Below are positions 42,172 through 50,939 of a DNA stretch of 64,000 nt, piece by piece. The notes beneath the pieces are model-generated. The model did no database searches. It saw only the letters and a list, made by a program, of their open reading frames with translations, and had not been told where the DNA came from. The stretch is from Brevibacillus dissolubilis (lineage in GTDB: Bacteria > Bacillota > Bacilli > Brevibacillales > Brevibacillaceae): positions 1 to 64,000 of the forward strand of contig NZ_VCNA01000002.1 in NCBI RefSeq assembly GCF_006170445.1, given 5' to 3'. The position numbers and the translations under genes are program-made. Each line of letters begins with the position of its first letter. The first letter of the stretch is position 1.

Positions 42172-43127
42172 TCTTCTCCCTCCCTTTCAAAACGGCTCAC
42201 TTTCAGATAGACCACGGCAAAGGCAAGCAGGATTCCGAAGGCGACTACTGTCAAGGCAGAACCGTAGCCGAAGTTATTGGCATGGATCGCTTGCTCTGCG
42301 ACGTACATGGTCATCGTTGTCGTCGAGTGAGCAGGTCCGCCGCCCGTCAGGTTGAAGATCAGCTCGACGTTGTTAAACTCCCAGACGGTACGTAGCAGGG
42401 TGGTCAGTACGATCGTATTTTTCAGGTGTGGCAGTGTGATGTAGAGGAAGGTCTTGAAGCGGCTTGCTCCATCCACTTTGGATGCCTCATACAACTCTTC
42501 CGGAATCGCTTGCAGGGCAGCCAGGATCGTGATCGCAAAAAACGGAATCCCTCTCCACAGCTCTGCGACGATGACCGACGCGAAAACGGTTTCAATATTG
42601 GCCAGCCAAGCGATCTTCTGATCAATCAAGCCAAAGCGGAGCAGCAGGTCATTGATGACACCCATGTGCTCGTTGTACATCAGGGACCACATCACCGATG
42701 TCAATACACCTGAGATCGCCCAAGGCGTGAAAGCCGCCGCCCGAAAAAACGTCCGGAAGCGGAAGGTTTGATTCAAAAGAAGTGCAATCAACGTCCCGGC
42801 CACCAGCTGCATGGACACCTGTGAGATGACCCACTTCGCCGATACCCACAGACTGGCGAAGAATTGCGGGTCTTGTGTGAAGATTCGCACGAAGTTGTCC
42901 AGACCGGCGAATCCGTTGTAGTAAGGTTGACTTGCATCATAGTTTTGCAGGCTGTAATAGAATACATTGCCTAGTGGATAAAACAAAAACGCGACAATCA
43001 ACACAATGGCTGGAGATATGAACAGGTAGGGGATCCACTTATCATAGTCTGTTCTTCCTTTTCCACTTCTTGGAGTAGAGTGAACATTCAGGTTGGATTC
43101 TTCCTGTAATGGCAGATCATTTGGCAT
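42168..43127 (-). CDS. Sugar ABC importer permease, MalF type
   Basis: 319 residues with a soluble N-terminal stretch (~1-28), six hydrophobic segments and the EAA loop YEASKVDGASRFKTFLYITL (~220-240). It is the first gene of the pectin import and breakdown operon. It starts at ATG 43127 behind AAAGGGTG. A candidate promoter lies 30-60 nt upstream. Confidence 0.92.
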   Translation of the reverse strand: MPNDLPLQEESNLNVHSTPRSGKGRTDYDKWIPYLFISPAIVLIVAFLFYPLGNVFYYSLQNYDASQPYYNGFAGLDNFVRIFTQDPQFFASLWVSAKWVISQVSMQLVAGTLIALLLNQTFRFRTFFRAAAFTPWAISGVLTSVMWSLMYNEHMGVINDLLLRFGLIDQKIAWLANIETVFASVIVAELWRGIPFFAITILAALQAIPEELYEASKVDGASRFKTFLYITLPHLKNTIVLTTLLRTVWEFNNVELIFNLTGGGPAHSTTTMTMYVAEQAIHANNFGYGSALTVVAFGILLAFAVVYLKVSRFEREGEE

Positions 43128-43157
43128 TCGATCACCCTTTCTGCTTGATGTACCTTT

Positions 43158-43213
43158 ATTGTAAGGATTGGCAGGGGTGAACTGAATGTAATATCTTTAT
43201 GGAAACGTTTTAT
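43158..43213 (-). promoter_or_regulatory. Candidate sigma-A promoter of the pectin operon with a weak cre-like site
   Basis: On the minus strand TTCAGT (43186-43181) and TACAAT (43163-43158) are 17 nt apart and would start transcription about 24 nt before the permease gene. Just upstream, TGGAAACGTTTTAT (43200-43213) has a cre-like core but three deviations from the consensus. Confidence 0.4.
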
Positions 43214-43229
43214 ATTTTTAACTGTTTCT

Positions 43230-44843
43230 TTATTGTTTCTTAAAATCTGCCGGAGAAATTCCCGTATATTTCTTAAAGCAGACGCTGAAATACTGTGGGT
43301 TGCTGTAACCTACCTGCTCGGCGACCTCATAGGTTTTGAGCGGCTGGGTGCGGAGCAGCTCCATCGCTTTTTTCATGCGGATCTCTAAGAGGTAGTCAGA
43401 GAAATTGATCTTCTGCTCCTGCTTGAACAGGATGCTCAGATAAGTCGGTGTGATATGTACGGCCTTGGCTACTTCTTGTAGGGACAGCCCGTCTTTGGCA
43501 TAGTGGGTCTCGATATAGCGGACGGCAGTCTCGACAATCCCGTTTTTTTGGCTTTCGCGCTGTGCATTGACGAAGTAAGCGATATCGACAGAAACCTGCT
43601 TCACCTTCTCTACGATCTCATCAATCGTCTGGAGACGGTGAATCTCGTCATAATGGGTGTGCAGCTCATCCCGGTGATTCTGCTCGACTTCACGGAACAA
43701 CAGAAAGATCATCTGGATCGCCAGCACCTGCACCTGATAGAGCGAGATATACTCCTGCTGGATCAGAGTCGCGCGAAAATTATCCAGCAGCGTGATCACG
43801 TCTTGGGTGAGTCCGAGCTTCACCTTTTGGATGAGGTCATTCTCGATCTCGTTCACTTTGGTCTCAGCTTGGGTCGGTGACTCTTTTGACGGCAGTGCGG
43901 TGGTGTCTTCGGTCGTATAGACCTTGTCCTTGCCCATGATGTGGCGGTATTCGATGGCTGAGCAGGCTTCTTGATAGGAAGCGGCGATCCCAGTGTGATC
44001 CTGATAGATGCCGCCGCGCGCGATGCTGACAGTAGTCTGGAGGAACTGCCGGACATTGGCACGGATCTCCTCGATGGTCTCCTGCATGTGCTGGGCAATA
44101 TTTTCTTGGTCAGAATAGATGATCAGAATCTCGTCACCTTGATTATCAAACGTAACGCCCCGCCCATCCCGCTGGATCGTTTCTTGGCAGATGTTGAGGA
44201 TACAGTATTTTAAGACGTCTTTGTCCAAGTCTTGGCCTTGTTCGTTGTCCTGCTCTTTGTCCCTGTCCTTGTCCGTGGATGACATCTGGTAGTAGTCATC
44301 CACCTTGACGATCAGGACGGCATAGTGCGAGTGATCCAGCGTAAGACCCAGGAACTCTTTTTCCCGCTCAAAATCCTCTGCCTTCACCTGATTGTGGATC
44401 AGATCGGTCAGGAAGCGGTGTCTGAGATACGGCAGGCCGGCCCGCAGATTCTGCTCTACCTTGCGCTCATTGGTCCACTCGGCGGATGCCTGCTTGACCT
44501 TTTCCAGCAAAATGGCTTTATCGACCGGCTTGAGCAGATAGTCGAACGCCTTGATCTTGATCGCTTCCTTGGCATAGTGAAAATCCTCGTAGCCAGTCAG
44601 CAGAATCACCTTGGTGTCAGGAGACGTCTCCTTGACCGCCCCCGCCATCTGAAGCCCGTCCATGAACGGCATTTTGATATCAGAGATGACGATATGTGGC
44701 TTGTGCTCCTCAATCACACGAAGACCATGCTCCCCGTCACTGGCCTCGCCTACGATCTCAAAACCGTGTGTGTTCCACGGTATGCTGTTGGAAATCCCCC
44801 GGCGGATAATCCGGTCGTCGTCTACAATCACAATTTTATACAT
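43230..44843 (-). CDS. YesN-type AraC-family response regulator
   Basis: 537 residues. It has an N-terminal receiver with phosphoacceptor Asp55 (VISDIKMPFMDG) and KPVDK, a long unassigned middle (~125-420), and a C-terminal AraC DNA-binding pair (~435-537: ITPTYLSILFKQEQ and TYEVAEQVGYSNPQYFSVCF). It is the partner of the sensor kinase 15 nt upstream and probably activates the pectin operon that begins about 100 nt downstream. ATG 44843 follows AGGGGG. Confidence 0.9.
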   Translation of the reverse strand: MYKIVIVDDDRIIRRGISNSIPWNTHGFEIVGEASDGEHGLRVIEEHKPHIVISDIKMPFMDGLQMAGAVKETSPDTKVILLTGYEDFHYAKEAIKIKAFDYLLKPVDKAILLEKVKQASAEWTNERKVEQNLRAGLPYLRHRFLTDLIHNQVKAEDFEREKEFLGLTLDHSHYAVLIVKVDDYYQMSSTDKDRDKEQDNEQGQDLDKDVLKYCILNICQETIQRDGRGVTFDNQGDEILIIYSDQENIAQHMQETIEEIRANVRQFLQTTVSIARGGIYQDHTGIAASYQEACSAIEYRHIMGKDKVYTTEDTTALPSKESPTQAETKVNEIENDLIQKVKLGLTQDVITLLDNFRATLIQQEYISLYQVQVLAIQMIFLLFREVEQNHRDELHTHYDEIHRLQTIDEIVEKVKQVSVDIAYFVNAQRESQKNGIVETAVRYIETHYAKDGLSLQEVAKAVHITPTYLSILFKQEQKINFSDYLLEIRMKKAMELLRTQPLKTYEVAEQVGYSNPQYFSVCFKKYTGISPADFKKQ

Positions 44844-44858
44844 ATCTACACCATCCCC

Positions 44859-46661
44859 CTATGTAATTGGAATGACTATTGTCACGGTTGTGCCTTGTTC
44901 TGACTCACTCTCGATCTGTAATCCATACTCCGTGCCATAGTGCAATTGAATCCGCTCATGTACACTGCGCATCCCAAAGCCGATCACGGTGCCGGTGCCG
45001 TTCTGACGGTTGGCGAAGTCCTGTCTGATGCTGGCGAGCCGCTCAGGGCTGATCCCATTGCCGTTGTCTTGTATGATGAAGCGGATCTGATTCTCTTCCC
45101 GGTATCCTCTGACCTGCAGCAGGCCCCTCCCCCGCTTCTGCTTGACGCCGTGGTAGATGGCGTTCTCGATGATCGGCTGGAGGGTCAGCTTGATGATCTG
45201 ACACGTAATGATCTCAGGGTCGACCTCTACCTCATACGAAAAATCGTCGCCATACCTCATCTCCTGGATAAACAGATAGTTCTCGATATGCTCGATCTCT
45301 TCGCGGATGGTGATGATCTCTTTTCCCCTGCTGATCCCGATCCGGAAAAAATGAGAGAGGGCGGTCACCATCGCGCTGGCATCTTCATTGAGCCCCATAT
45401 CACAAAGCCCCTTGATCGAATAGAGAGTATTATAGAGAAAATGTGGGTTGATCTGGGCCTGCATGATCGCCAGCTCCAGCTGCCGCTTGGTCTCCTGTTC
45501 GTACTGGATCTGTTCGAGCAGTTGATTCACCTGTCCGCTCAGATCAGCAAAGCCGTGATAGAGCATGTTGATCTCGCTCGGCGCCTTCTGCTGGAGCATC
45601 TGTTCCAGCTCGGTTTTGGAAAGCGTTTTTGGAACCGTTTTCAGATTCTCGACGAGCAAGGTAATCGGCTTCGTTGCATGTCTGGCCAGTATATTTGCCA
45701 GAAACAGGGCAATGATGATCAGCACGCTGACCACGAACAGGATCGTGAATTTGAAGTTGTTGCTGTTCTGGAAGACCTGCTCCTCTGGAAATACAGCGGC
45801 TACCTTCCATTTATTGATGCGGAGCGTATCATAGATCACGATCATCTTTTTGCCATGCGGCTTCCAGAACTCGAACTTGCCTTGTTCCTGCTCCAGATCC
45901 TGAAGATGCGAGATCACTTCATCATTGGGCCGGTATTCCTCACGCACGTCTTTGAATGAAATCATTCCTTCCGGGTTGACGAGCATCAGATAGCCGTTCT
46001 CCCCCATGACCGGATGATCGAGAATCTTGCGGAAAAAATCCTGACGCAGATGAAACAGAATGATGCTGTTCTTGTCGGAGTTCTCTTTCCCGGTCATTTT
46101 ATAGAAGCTGATCACTTTGTTTTGGTCCCATGGGTTACTGAAAATCGTATCATTATGCAGCGTACGCCAATAAAAATCATGCTGATTCCCACCGAGCCGC
46201 TGCCAGTATTCGTTATAAGGAAACTCCTTCTGTTTGATCGAACCCTCGCTCTTGGCCAGCACGAAGGAACCGTTATGGAGGTTGACCAGAATCGAATCAA
46301 TGATCGGAGAATAAAAGGAATAAATCCGGTTGAGGTGACTGTTGATCCGCACATAATCATCCGGCTCGACCTGAGACGGCTGCTTGGCGAGGATGGACAG
46401 CATATCCGAATGATTCGTCAGCGTGACCAATTGTTCAAAAATATCAGATAGATGCGTGTCCATGTAGATCCTTGATTGGACGAGGCTTTCTCCGATATTC
46501 TCGTATGTATTTTCCTCAAGGTGACTCGAGGACAGCTGGTAGGAGATGATGCCTGTGATCACGATGAAAAAGATGATAATCGGCAGATAGATCCGCAAGA
46601 TCGAGGATTGATAGGAAAAAGGCATATACGTTTTGGTGTTCCCAGGTATGATTTTGTTCAA
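44859..46661 (-). CDS. YesM-type sensor histidine kinase
   Basis: 600 residues. A transmembrane segment at ~22-44, an extracellular sensing domain (~45-300), a second transmembrane segment (~303-325), HAMP-like linker, then the His_kinase domain QINPHFLYN with His407 and the ATPase boxes ENAIYHG and DNGNGIS, with VIGFGMRSVHERIQLHYG near the end. It presumably senses extracellular pectin breakdown products, or the loaded binding protein. The start is uncertain: TTG 46661 or ATG 46625; neither has a strong ribosome site. Confidence 0.88.
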   Translation of the reverse strand: MNKIIPGNTKTYMPFSYQSSILRIYLPIIIFFIVITGIISYQLSSSHLEENTYENIGESLVQSRIYMDTHLSDIFEQLVTLTNHSDMLSILAKQPSQVEPDDYVRINSHLNRIYSFYSPIIDSILVNLHNGSFVLAKSEGSIKQKEFPYNEYWQRLGGNQHDFYWRTLHNDTIFSNPWDQNKVISFYKMTGKENSDKNSIILFHLRQDFFRKILDHPVMGENGYLMLVNPEGMISFKDVREEYRPNDEVISHLQDLEQEQGKFEFWKPHGKKMIVIYDTLRINKWKVAAVFPEEQVFQNSNNFKFTILFVVSVLIIIALFLANILARHATKPITLLVENLKTVPKTLSKTELEQMLQQKAPSEINMLYHGFADLSGQVNQLLEQIQYEQETKRQLELAIMQAQINPHFLYNTLYSIKGLCDMGLNEDASAMVTALSHFFRIGISRGKEIITIREEIEHIENYLFIQEMRYGDDFSYEVEVDPEIITCQIIKLTLQPIIENAIYHGVKQKRGRGLLQVRGYREENQIRFIIQDNGNGISPERLASIRQDFANRQNGTGTVIGFGMRSVHERIQLHYGTEYGLQIESESEQGTTVTIVIPIT

Positions 46662-47028
46662 TCGTGCAGGAATAGTGGCTCTCCCCTTCCTTATCGTAGA
46701 AAAATGGCTCTGGTTGGTGTCCGGGTGTATAACTCACCAGTTATGCAATCACTGAAAAGTAATCGCTTACATATAGAAGGTAAAAACTATCATAATTTGG
46801 ATAGGTTACCCAGGACAATGTAATTTTTTATGAAAAAGGTTTGTTATTTTATGGTTTTATGTAGGTTTTTGTAAAACACCTTACTTTGATTCGGCGTGGG
46901 AGATTATTTTCCTCTATATGGATGTCGATTGAACCATCCAGTAAAGATACCTGTTCCTATTCGTTTTGGGATAATGAAACAAAAGTCACAGATACTAACG
47001 GTAACCATGTATGTGGAGGTAATCAACC
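46662..47028. promoter_or_regulatory. Divergent control region between the sensor kinase and patatin genes
   Basis: This 367-nt gap is AT-rich and contains no gene I can support. It must hold the promoters of both the leftward sensor/regulator operon and the rightward patatin gene. A cre-like site lies at 46758-46771. The patatin ribosome site GGAGGT is at its right end. Confidence 0.5.
46758..46771 (-). promoter_or_regulatory. cre-like catabolite repression site upstream of the sensor/regulator genes
   Basis: The minus strand reads TGTAAGCGATTACT, matching the cre consensus TGWAANCGNTNWCA at all but the final base. It lies about 100-110 nt before the kinase start. CcpA control of the pectin locus is inferred. 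Confidence 0.55.
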
Positions 47029-48891
47029 ATGATGTGTGGCACCACAGAAGCGATCCCATCCCCCCCAAAACGTCTGGGACTGGCCTTGTCTGGCGGTGGA
47101 TTCCGCGCTTCTTTTTTCCATATTGGCACGTTAGCCCGAATGGCCGAATTAAGACTGCTCAAGCATCTTGAAGTGATCTCGACCGTATCCGGCGGCTCGA
47201 TCATTGGAGCACTGTATTATATCCACGTGAAAAAACGATTGGAACAAAAGTCGGATCAGGAGTTGACCGATGCGGATTATGTAGAGATCGTCAAAGAGAT
47301 CGAGGAGCAGTTCCTCTCTGCTGTGCAGAAGAATATCTACATGCACACGTTCGTCAATCCGCTGAAAAATATCAAGATGTGTCTGCCTTGGTACTCTCGG
47401 AGTGACTATATTGGAGAACTATATGACCGCTATCTGTACCGCCCTGTTCTTGCTCCCGGCAGTGACGAGATCATTCAGATGCGCAACCTAAAAATTCAAC
47501 CCAAAGGGGAACCCCCGAATTTTAACCCGCTGAAAGGAAACCCGAACCGTACGCATAAAGTCCCAATCCTGCTCCTCAATTCGACTACCCTTAACACCGG
47601 GCATAACTGGCGTTTTGAAGCATCGACGATGGGGCTTCCGCCCAGATGGAGTCAGTACGAACGGGAGATGGATAAAAACAACCGCTACGTCCGTCCAGCC
47701 AGCTATGACCTGCTTACGGAAAAGCTGAAAAACATCGGACTGGGTCACGCTGTAGCCGCCTCTGCCTGTGTACCGGGGATTTTTCCACCGATGTCGATTA
47801 GCAATATGTATGTCAACGGAATCCGGGTCCAGCTTGTCGATGGCGGCGTACATGATAATCAAGGCATTCAGGGGCTCTTAGACCCGCGTCATGAATGCAC
47901 CCATATCATCGTCAGTGATGCCTCCATACAGATGGAGGATGTCAATAATCCGCCGACCAACCTGCTGGCCGTGCTGTCCCGTACCAGCAGCTCCTTGATG
48001 GACCGGGTGCGCGAGGAAGAGATCTCCCGCTTGACGACGATCAAGAAGCATGTCGCCTTCCTACACCTGCGCAAAGGGTTGCCGGTCAAGCGCATCCCTT
48101 ATCTCGATCCAGAGGGCATTCCTTCTTTTGAAACGGAAGAACGCCCCATTGTGATCAAAGATAATGAACCCCCGTCAGAGAACTTCCATGTCCACCATGA
48201 AGTGCAAAGCGTCCTCTCCAACATACGTACCCATCTGGATTCCTTTACCGATCAAGAAGCCTATTCCCTCATGCTGGATGGCTACCTGATGGGCAGGGAG
48301 GAGATCGCTCCTGTTGCCCATGATCTGGCTCCACAGAATCCTCCATTCCCAGCGCAGCCGTGGCGGTTCCGTATCATGGAAGACTTGGTCCAACAGCCAA
48401 CCCAGGAATACCTGCAAAAACTGCGAGTGAGCAGCAGGTTTTTTCTTAAGAGCTACCATGTCAGCGGGTGGGCCAAACTGATCACGCTGCTGGTTCCCGT
48501 CCTGCTGTATTTGATTATCTATGAATTGCTGTCCCGATTTCTGCATATCACCTTCTTCATCACCATGACAATCGGGCAGTTGTTTCTCGTGGTCATGGGA
48601 ACGCTCCTCGTCATCGGGCTGTTCTCGGCGCTGCTCCATTGGCTGAAGCAAAAAATACCGCCACTGCATTGGATTACGCAGGGAGTGTTGAATGTGGTGA
48701 ATTTTTTCGCAGCTGTTCCCGTGAGTCTGTTGATGGCGGTATTGGTGCAGGTAGATTTGCTGATCTATGACCCGATCTTTTTGCGAAAAGGACGGGTTAG
48801 ACGTGCAGAGAAACCGCATCATGATGTGACGACCTATGCTAGTGGGAAAGCTCCACTCTCCCCATTCAGGCGAAAAGCCAGAGGAAAGTAA
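47029..48891 (+). CDS. Patatin-like phospholipase with C-terminal membrane segments
   Basis: 620 residues. The patatin domain has the oxyanion loop SGGGFRASFFHIG (~21-33), nucleophile Ser54 in TVSGGS, and the dyad Asp in VDGGVHDN (~268). This fold hydrolyses phospholipid or other lipid acyl esters. The C-terminal third holds several hydrophobic segments (~485-590), so the enzyme is probably membrane-anchored, and the chain ends in an Arg/Lys-rich tail. No signal peptide. ATG 47029 follows GGAGGT by 9 nt. It stands alone between a divergent regulator and a terminator; unlike CBASS phospholipases, no nucleotidyltransferase lies beside it. Confidence 0.87.
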   Translation: MMCGTTEAIPSPPKRLGLALSGGGFRASFFHIGTLARMAELRLLKHLEVISTVSGGSIIGALYYIHVKKRLEQKSDQELTDADYVEIVKEIEEQFLSAVQKNIYMHTFVNPLKNIKMCLPWYSRSDYIGELYDRYLYRPVLAPGSDEIIQMRNLKIQPKGEPPNFNPLKGNPNRTHKVPILLLNSTTLNTGHNWRFEASTMGLPPRWSQYEREMDKNNRYVRPASYDLLTEKLKNIGLGHAVAASACVPGIFPPMSISNMYVNGIRVQLVDGGVHDNQGIQGLLDPRHECTHIIVSDASIQMEDVNNPPTNLLAVLSRTSSSLMDRVREEEISRLTTIKKHVAFLHLRKGLPVKRIPYLDPEGIPSFETEERPIVIKDNEPPSENFHVHHEVQSVLSNIRTHLDSFTDQEAYSLMLDGYLMGREEIAPVAHDLAPQNPPFPAQPWRFRIMEDLVQQPTQEYLQKLRVSSRFFLKSYHVSGWAKLITLLVPVLLYLIIYELLSRFLHITFFITMTIGQLFLVVMGTLLVIGLFSALLHWLKQKIPPLHWITQGVLNVVNFFAAVPVSLLMAVLVQVDLLIYDPIFLRKGRVRRAEKPHHDVTTYASGKAPLSPFRRKARGK

Positions 48892-48895
48892 AAGC

Positions 48896-48937
48896 AAAAG
48901 CTGGTTGCCCTAACCGTTGGGGAAACCAGCTTTTTTA
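48896..48937 (+). terminator. Rho-independent terminator of the patatin gene
   Basis: AAAGCTGGTTgCCC pairs with GGGgAAACCAGCTTT and is followed by TTTTTT. The minus strand also has a T-rich tail, so it may serve the convergent LysM gene as well. Confidence 0.85.
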
Positions 48938-48991
48938 CATGTCTCTGCTCTATTGTTCTCTATTGGGAGGTCATTTCCGTGTTCCTACGGA

Positions 48992-50926
48992 TTAGCGCCC
49001 TGCGCCGGTACCTGACCGTGCCGAGCTTTTCAGCATCGCGAGCGCATCGTTCTTCTCCTGATACGCTAAGCGCTTATAGACACCCACTTGAACGTCAGAC
49101 GAGTTACGGTAGAAGCGCTTCATCACTTTGCCCGAAAGACCCAGTCGGACAGCCTCACGACCAACCATTTTATTAACGGTTTCGCCCCGCTTCCGCTTAA
49201 TCGAATACGCAGGAACCACACGAGAGCGTTCTTGATAAACCGCATTAATAATTTGTTCCTCAGAGCCCCATAGATTAACCATACTAAAGATTTCCACTGC
49301 CCCTGTGTCGTTATGCTGAACGGCAGTTGACCAGAGAACATTTTGGAGGGCCAGGCTTTTCTTGTTGATATCAAATCCTTTTTTCTCCTTGAGCTTCTGA
49401 GCTGCCGCATCATAGTAGCGATGCTTGGTATAATCGTGCTGGAGTTTGAGAAAAAGCTGTGGGTTACTGCTCCCGATTGCCTTCCATTTCGTGTCAAAGT
49501 TCCTGCCGTACCAGCCTCCGTCTGCCTTCTTTGCACTTATGAGCTGCGAGTAGAACGATGGATGATGATGGGACAGCCACTGAAGGAATTCGTCCAAGCT
49601 GCGCATCTTAGAGGAAAATTGATAGGCCCCATAGGATTTGCCACCTCGGTCTCCGCGAAGCGTTCCGACGGTGCCTGGGTTTCCATTGGATTCGTACTTA
49701 GCCGAAAGCGACCCCAGCTTCATACCATAATTGTTTTGCACAGGTGATGTTCCCGGATTGTTGACAACAGGAGCAGAACCCTGTTGGAGTGGGATGCGCA
49801 GAACATGTCCGCTCCGCAACGCTCTCGGGTTTTTGATCTCTGGATTCATTTTGAGCAGAGTCGCCAGCGGGACCCCGTAGCGGCGGGCAATGCCGTACAT
49901 AGTCTCCCCCGGCTTGATTGTATGCTTGCTGTAATTTGCCTGCCCCGTTCTGTTCGTTGAAGGGTCAGCCGTCTTTTTATGCGGAATGCGAAGTTTTAGA
50001 CCGGGGCGAATCATTTTCGGGTTCTTGACTTGCGGATTGGCAATGAGCAGGTCTGAGAGCGGAATCCCCTGACGCCGGGCGATGCCATACATGCTCTCCC
50101 CTGGTTGGACGGTATGATCACTGAAGCTGACGGCTGCGATGGTTGCAGAAGCTTTGCCGGGACTTGCATTGGTCTTAGGTCGTGGTGGAACAGCTGTGTT
50201 AGTCATGGTTGCATTCTCCTTCTTAACGGTTTTGCGGTCTTTGCGATCTTTCCGATCTACAATCACCACGCCATGGACGGGGATGACCTCTTTGTCCACC
50301 GCTTTTTTATCGGCGCGGACGGCACCCACCGCCTTGAGGAGTGCCAGATACTCCCCCTGGTAGACAGTCAGACAGCCGATCGACGTAGGCTTGTTCGGAT
50401 GGTCGCGGTTGAACCCTATGTTAATATTGATCCCTGTGGCGACACCCTGCTGCTTGGCTTGTCCATAGGTAGCGGGAACCGGGGCGCCATCTCTGACACG
50501 CAGGGTGGCATACCGGTCGGCATAGAGACCCCCGACGAAGTCGTACACACCTTCTCTTATGGTGGCGACATCTGCCTTTTTCTCGTTGTCGGGCAGTGTG
50601 CTGGCATGGACGCTGAGAAAACGGATGCTTCCGCCCTTGATAACAATCGTCATCGCTCCATATCGTCCTTCTGGATGGCTTGGTTGCTTTTTGTCGTAAG
50701 AGCCGTCACCTTCGAAGAAAAAGACGAGTGGAGCGTTTTTGTCCAGTTTCAGCTTTTGGGTCACAGCCGGGTGAGTAGCGTATTCATTGACTCGGCTGAT
50801 GGCCTTTTTCTGTGGTTCGGTCAGCTTGACGCGAGTCGTTTTCAGGAAAGCATCAATCTGTTGCTGATCGATCAGGGTGGAGGAATTGGTTTTACGAGAA
50901 GCGAGTGAAAATAAGTTGAACACCAT
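48992..50926 (-). CDS. Peptidoglycan-active protein with two LysM domains and a lysozyme/chitosanase-like C-terminal domain
   Basis: 644 residues, no signal peptide. The N-terminal ~210 residues include TSIGCLTVY, an S-x-G-C pattern like the catalytic site of some L,D-transpeptidase-like or phage cell-wall enzymes; this is tentative. Two LysM domains follow (~270-315 and ~335-380: PGESMYGIARRQG and PGETMYGIARRYG). The C-terminal ~240 residues start with AKYESNGNPGTVG and GGKSYGAYQF, which I associate with lysozyme-superfamily domains in phage-like wall hydrolases; the Glu would be catalytic. ATG 50926 follows GAGAGG. It lies 13 nt after the amidase stop, so the two form an operon. Absence of a signal peptide suggests export by lysis, a holin or another route. 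Confidence 0.68.
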   Translation of the reverse strand: MVFNLFSLASRKTNSSTLIDQQQIDAFLKTTRVKLTEPQKKAISRVNEYATHPAVTQKLKLDKNAPLVFFFEGDGSYDKKQPSHPEGRYGAMTIVIKGGSIRFLSVHASTLPDNEKKADVATIREGVYDFVGGLYADRYATLRVRDGAPVPATYGQAKQQGVATGININIGFNRDHPNKPTSIGCLTVYQGEYLALLKAVGAVRADKKAVDKEVIPVHGVVIVDRKDRKDRKTVKKENATMTNTAVPPRPKTNASPGKASATIAAVSFSDHTVQPGESMYGIARRQGIPLSDLLIANPQVKNPKMIRPGLKLRIPHKKTADPSTNRTGQANYSKHTIKPGETMYGIARRYGVPLATLLKMNPEIKNPRALRSGHVLRIPLQQGSAPVVNNPGTSPVQNNYGMKLGSLSAKYESNGNPGTVGTLRGDRGGKSYGAYQFSSKMRSLDEFLQWLSHHHPSFYSQLISAKKADGGWYGRNFDTKWKAIGSSNPQLFLKLQHDYTKHRYYDAAAQKLKEKKGFDINKKSLALQNVLWSTAVQHNDTGAVEIFSMVNLWGSEEQIINAVYQERSRVVPAYSIKRKRGETVNKMVGREAVRLGLSGKVMKRFYRNSSDVQVGVYKRLAYQEKNDALAMLKSSARSGTGAGR

Positions 50927-50939
50927 ACATTATCCTCTC

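Noticed and set aside
47029-48891. Patatin as a CBASS effector
   Set aside because: No cyclic nucleotide synthase, HORMA or ubiquitin-like genes are adjacent, and the C-terminus is membrane-spanning rather than a sensor domain.
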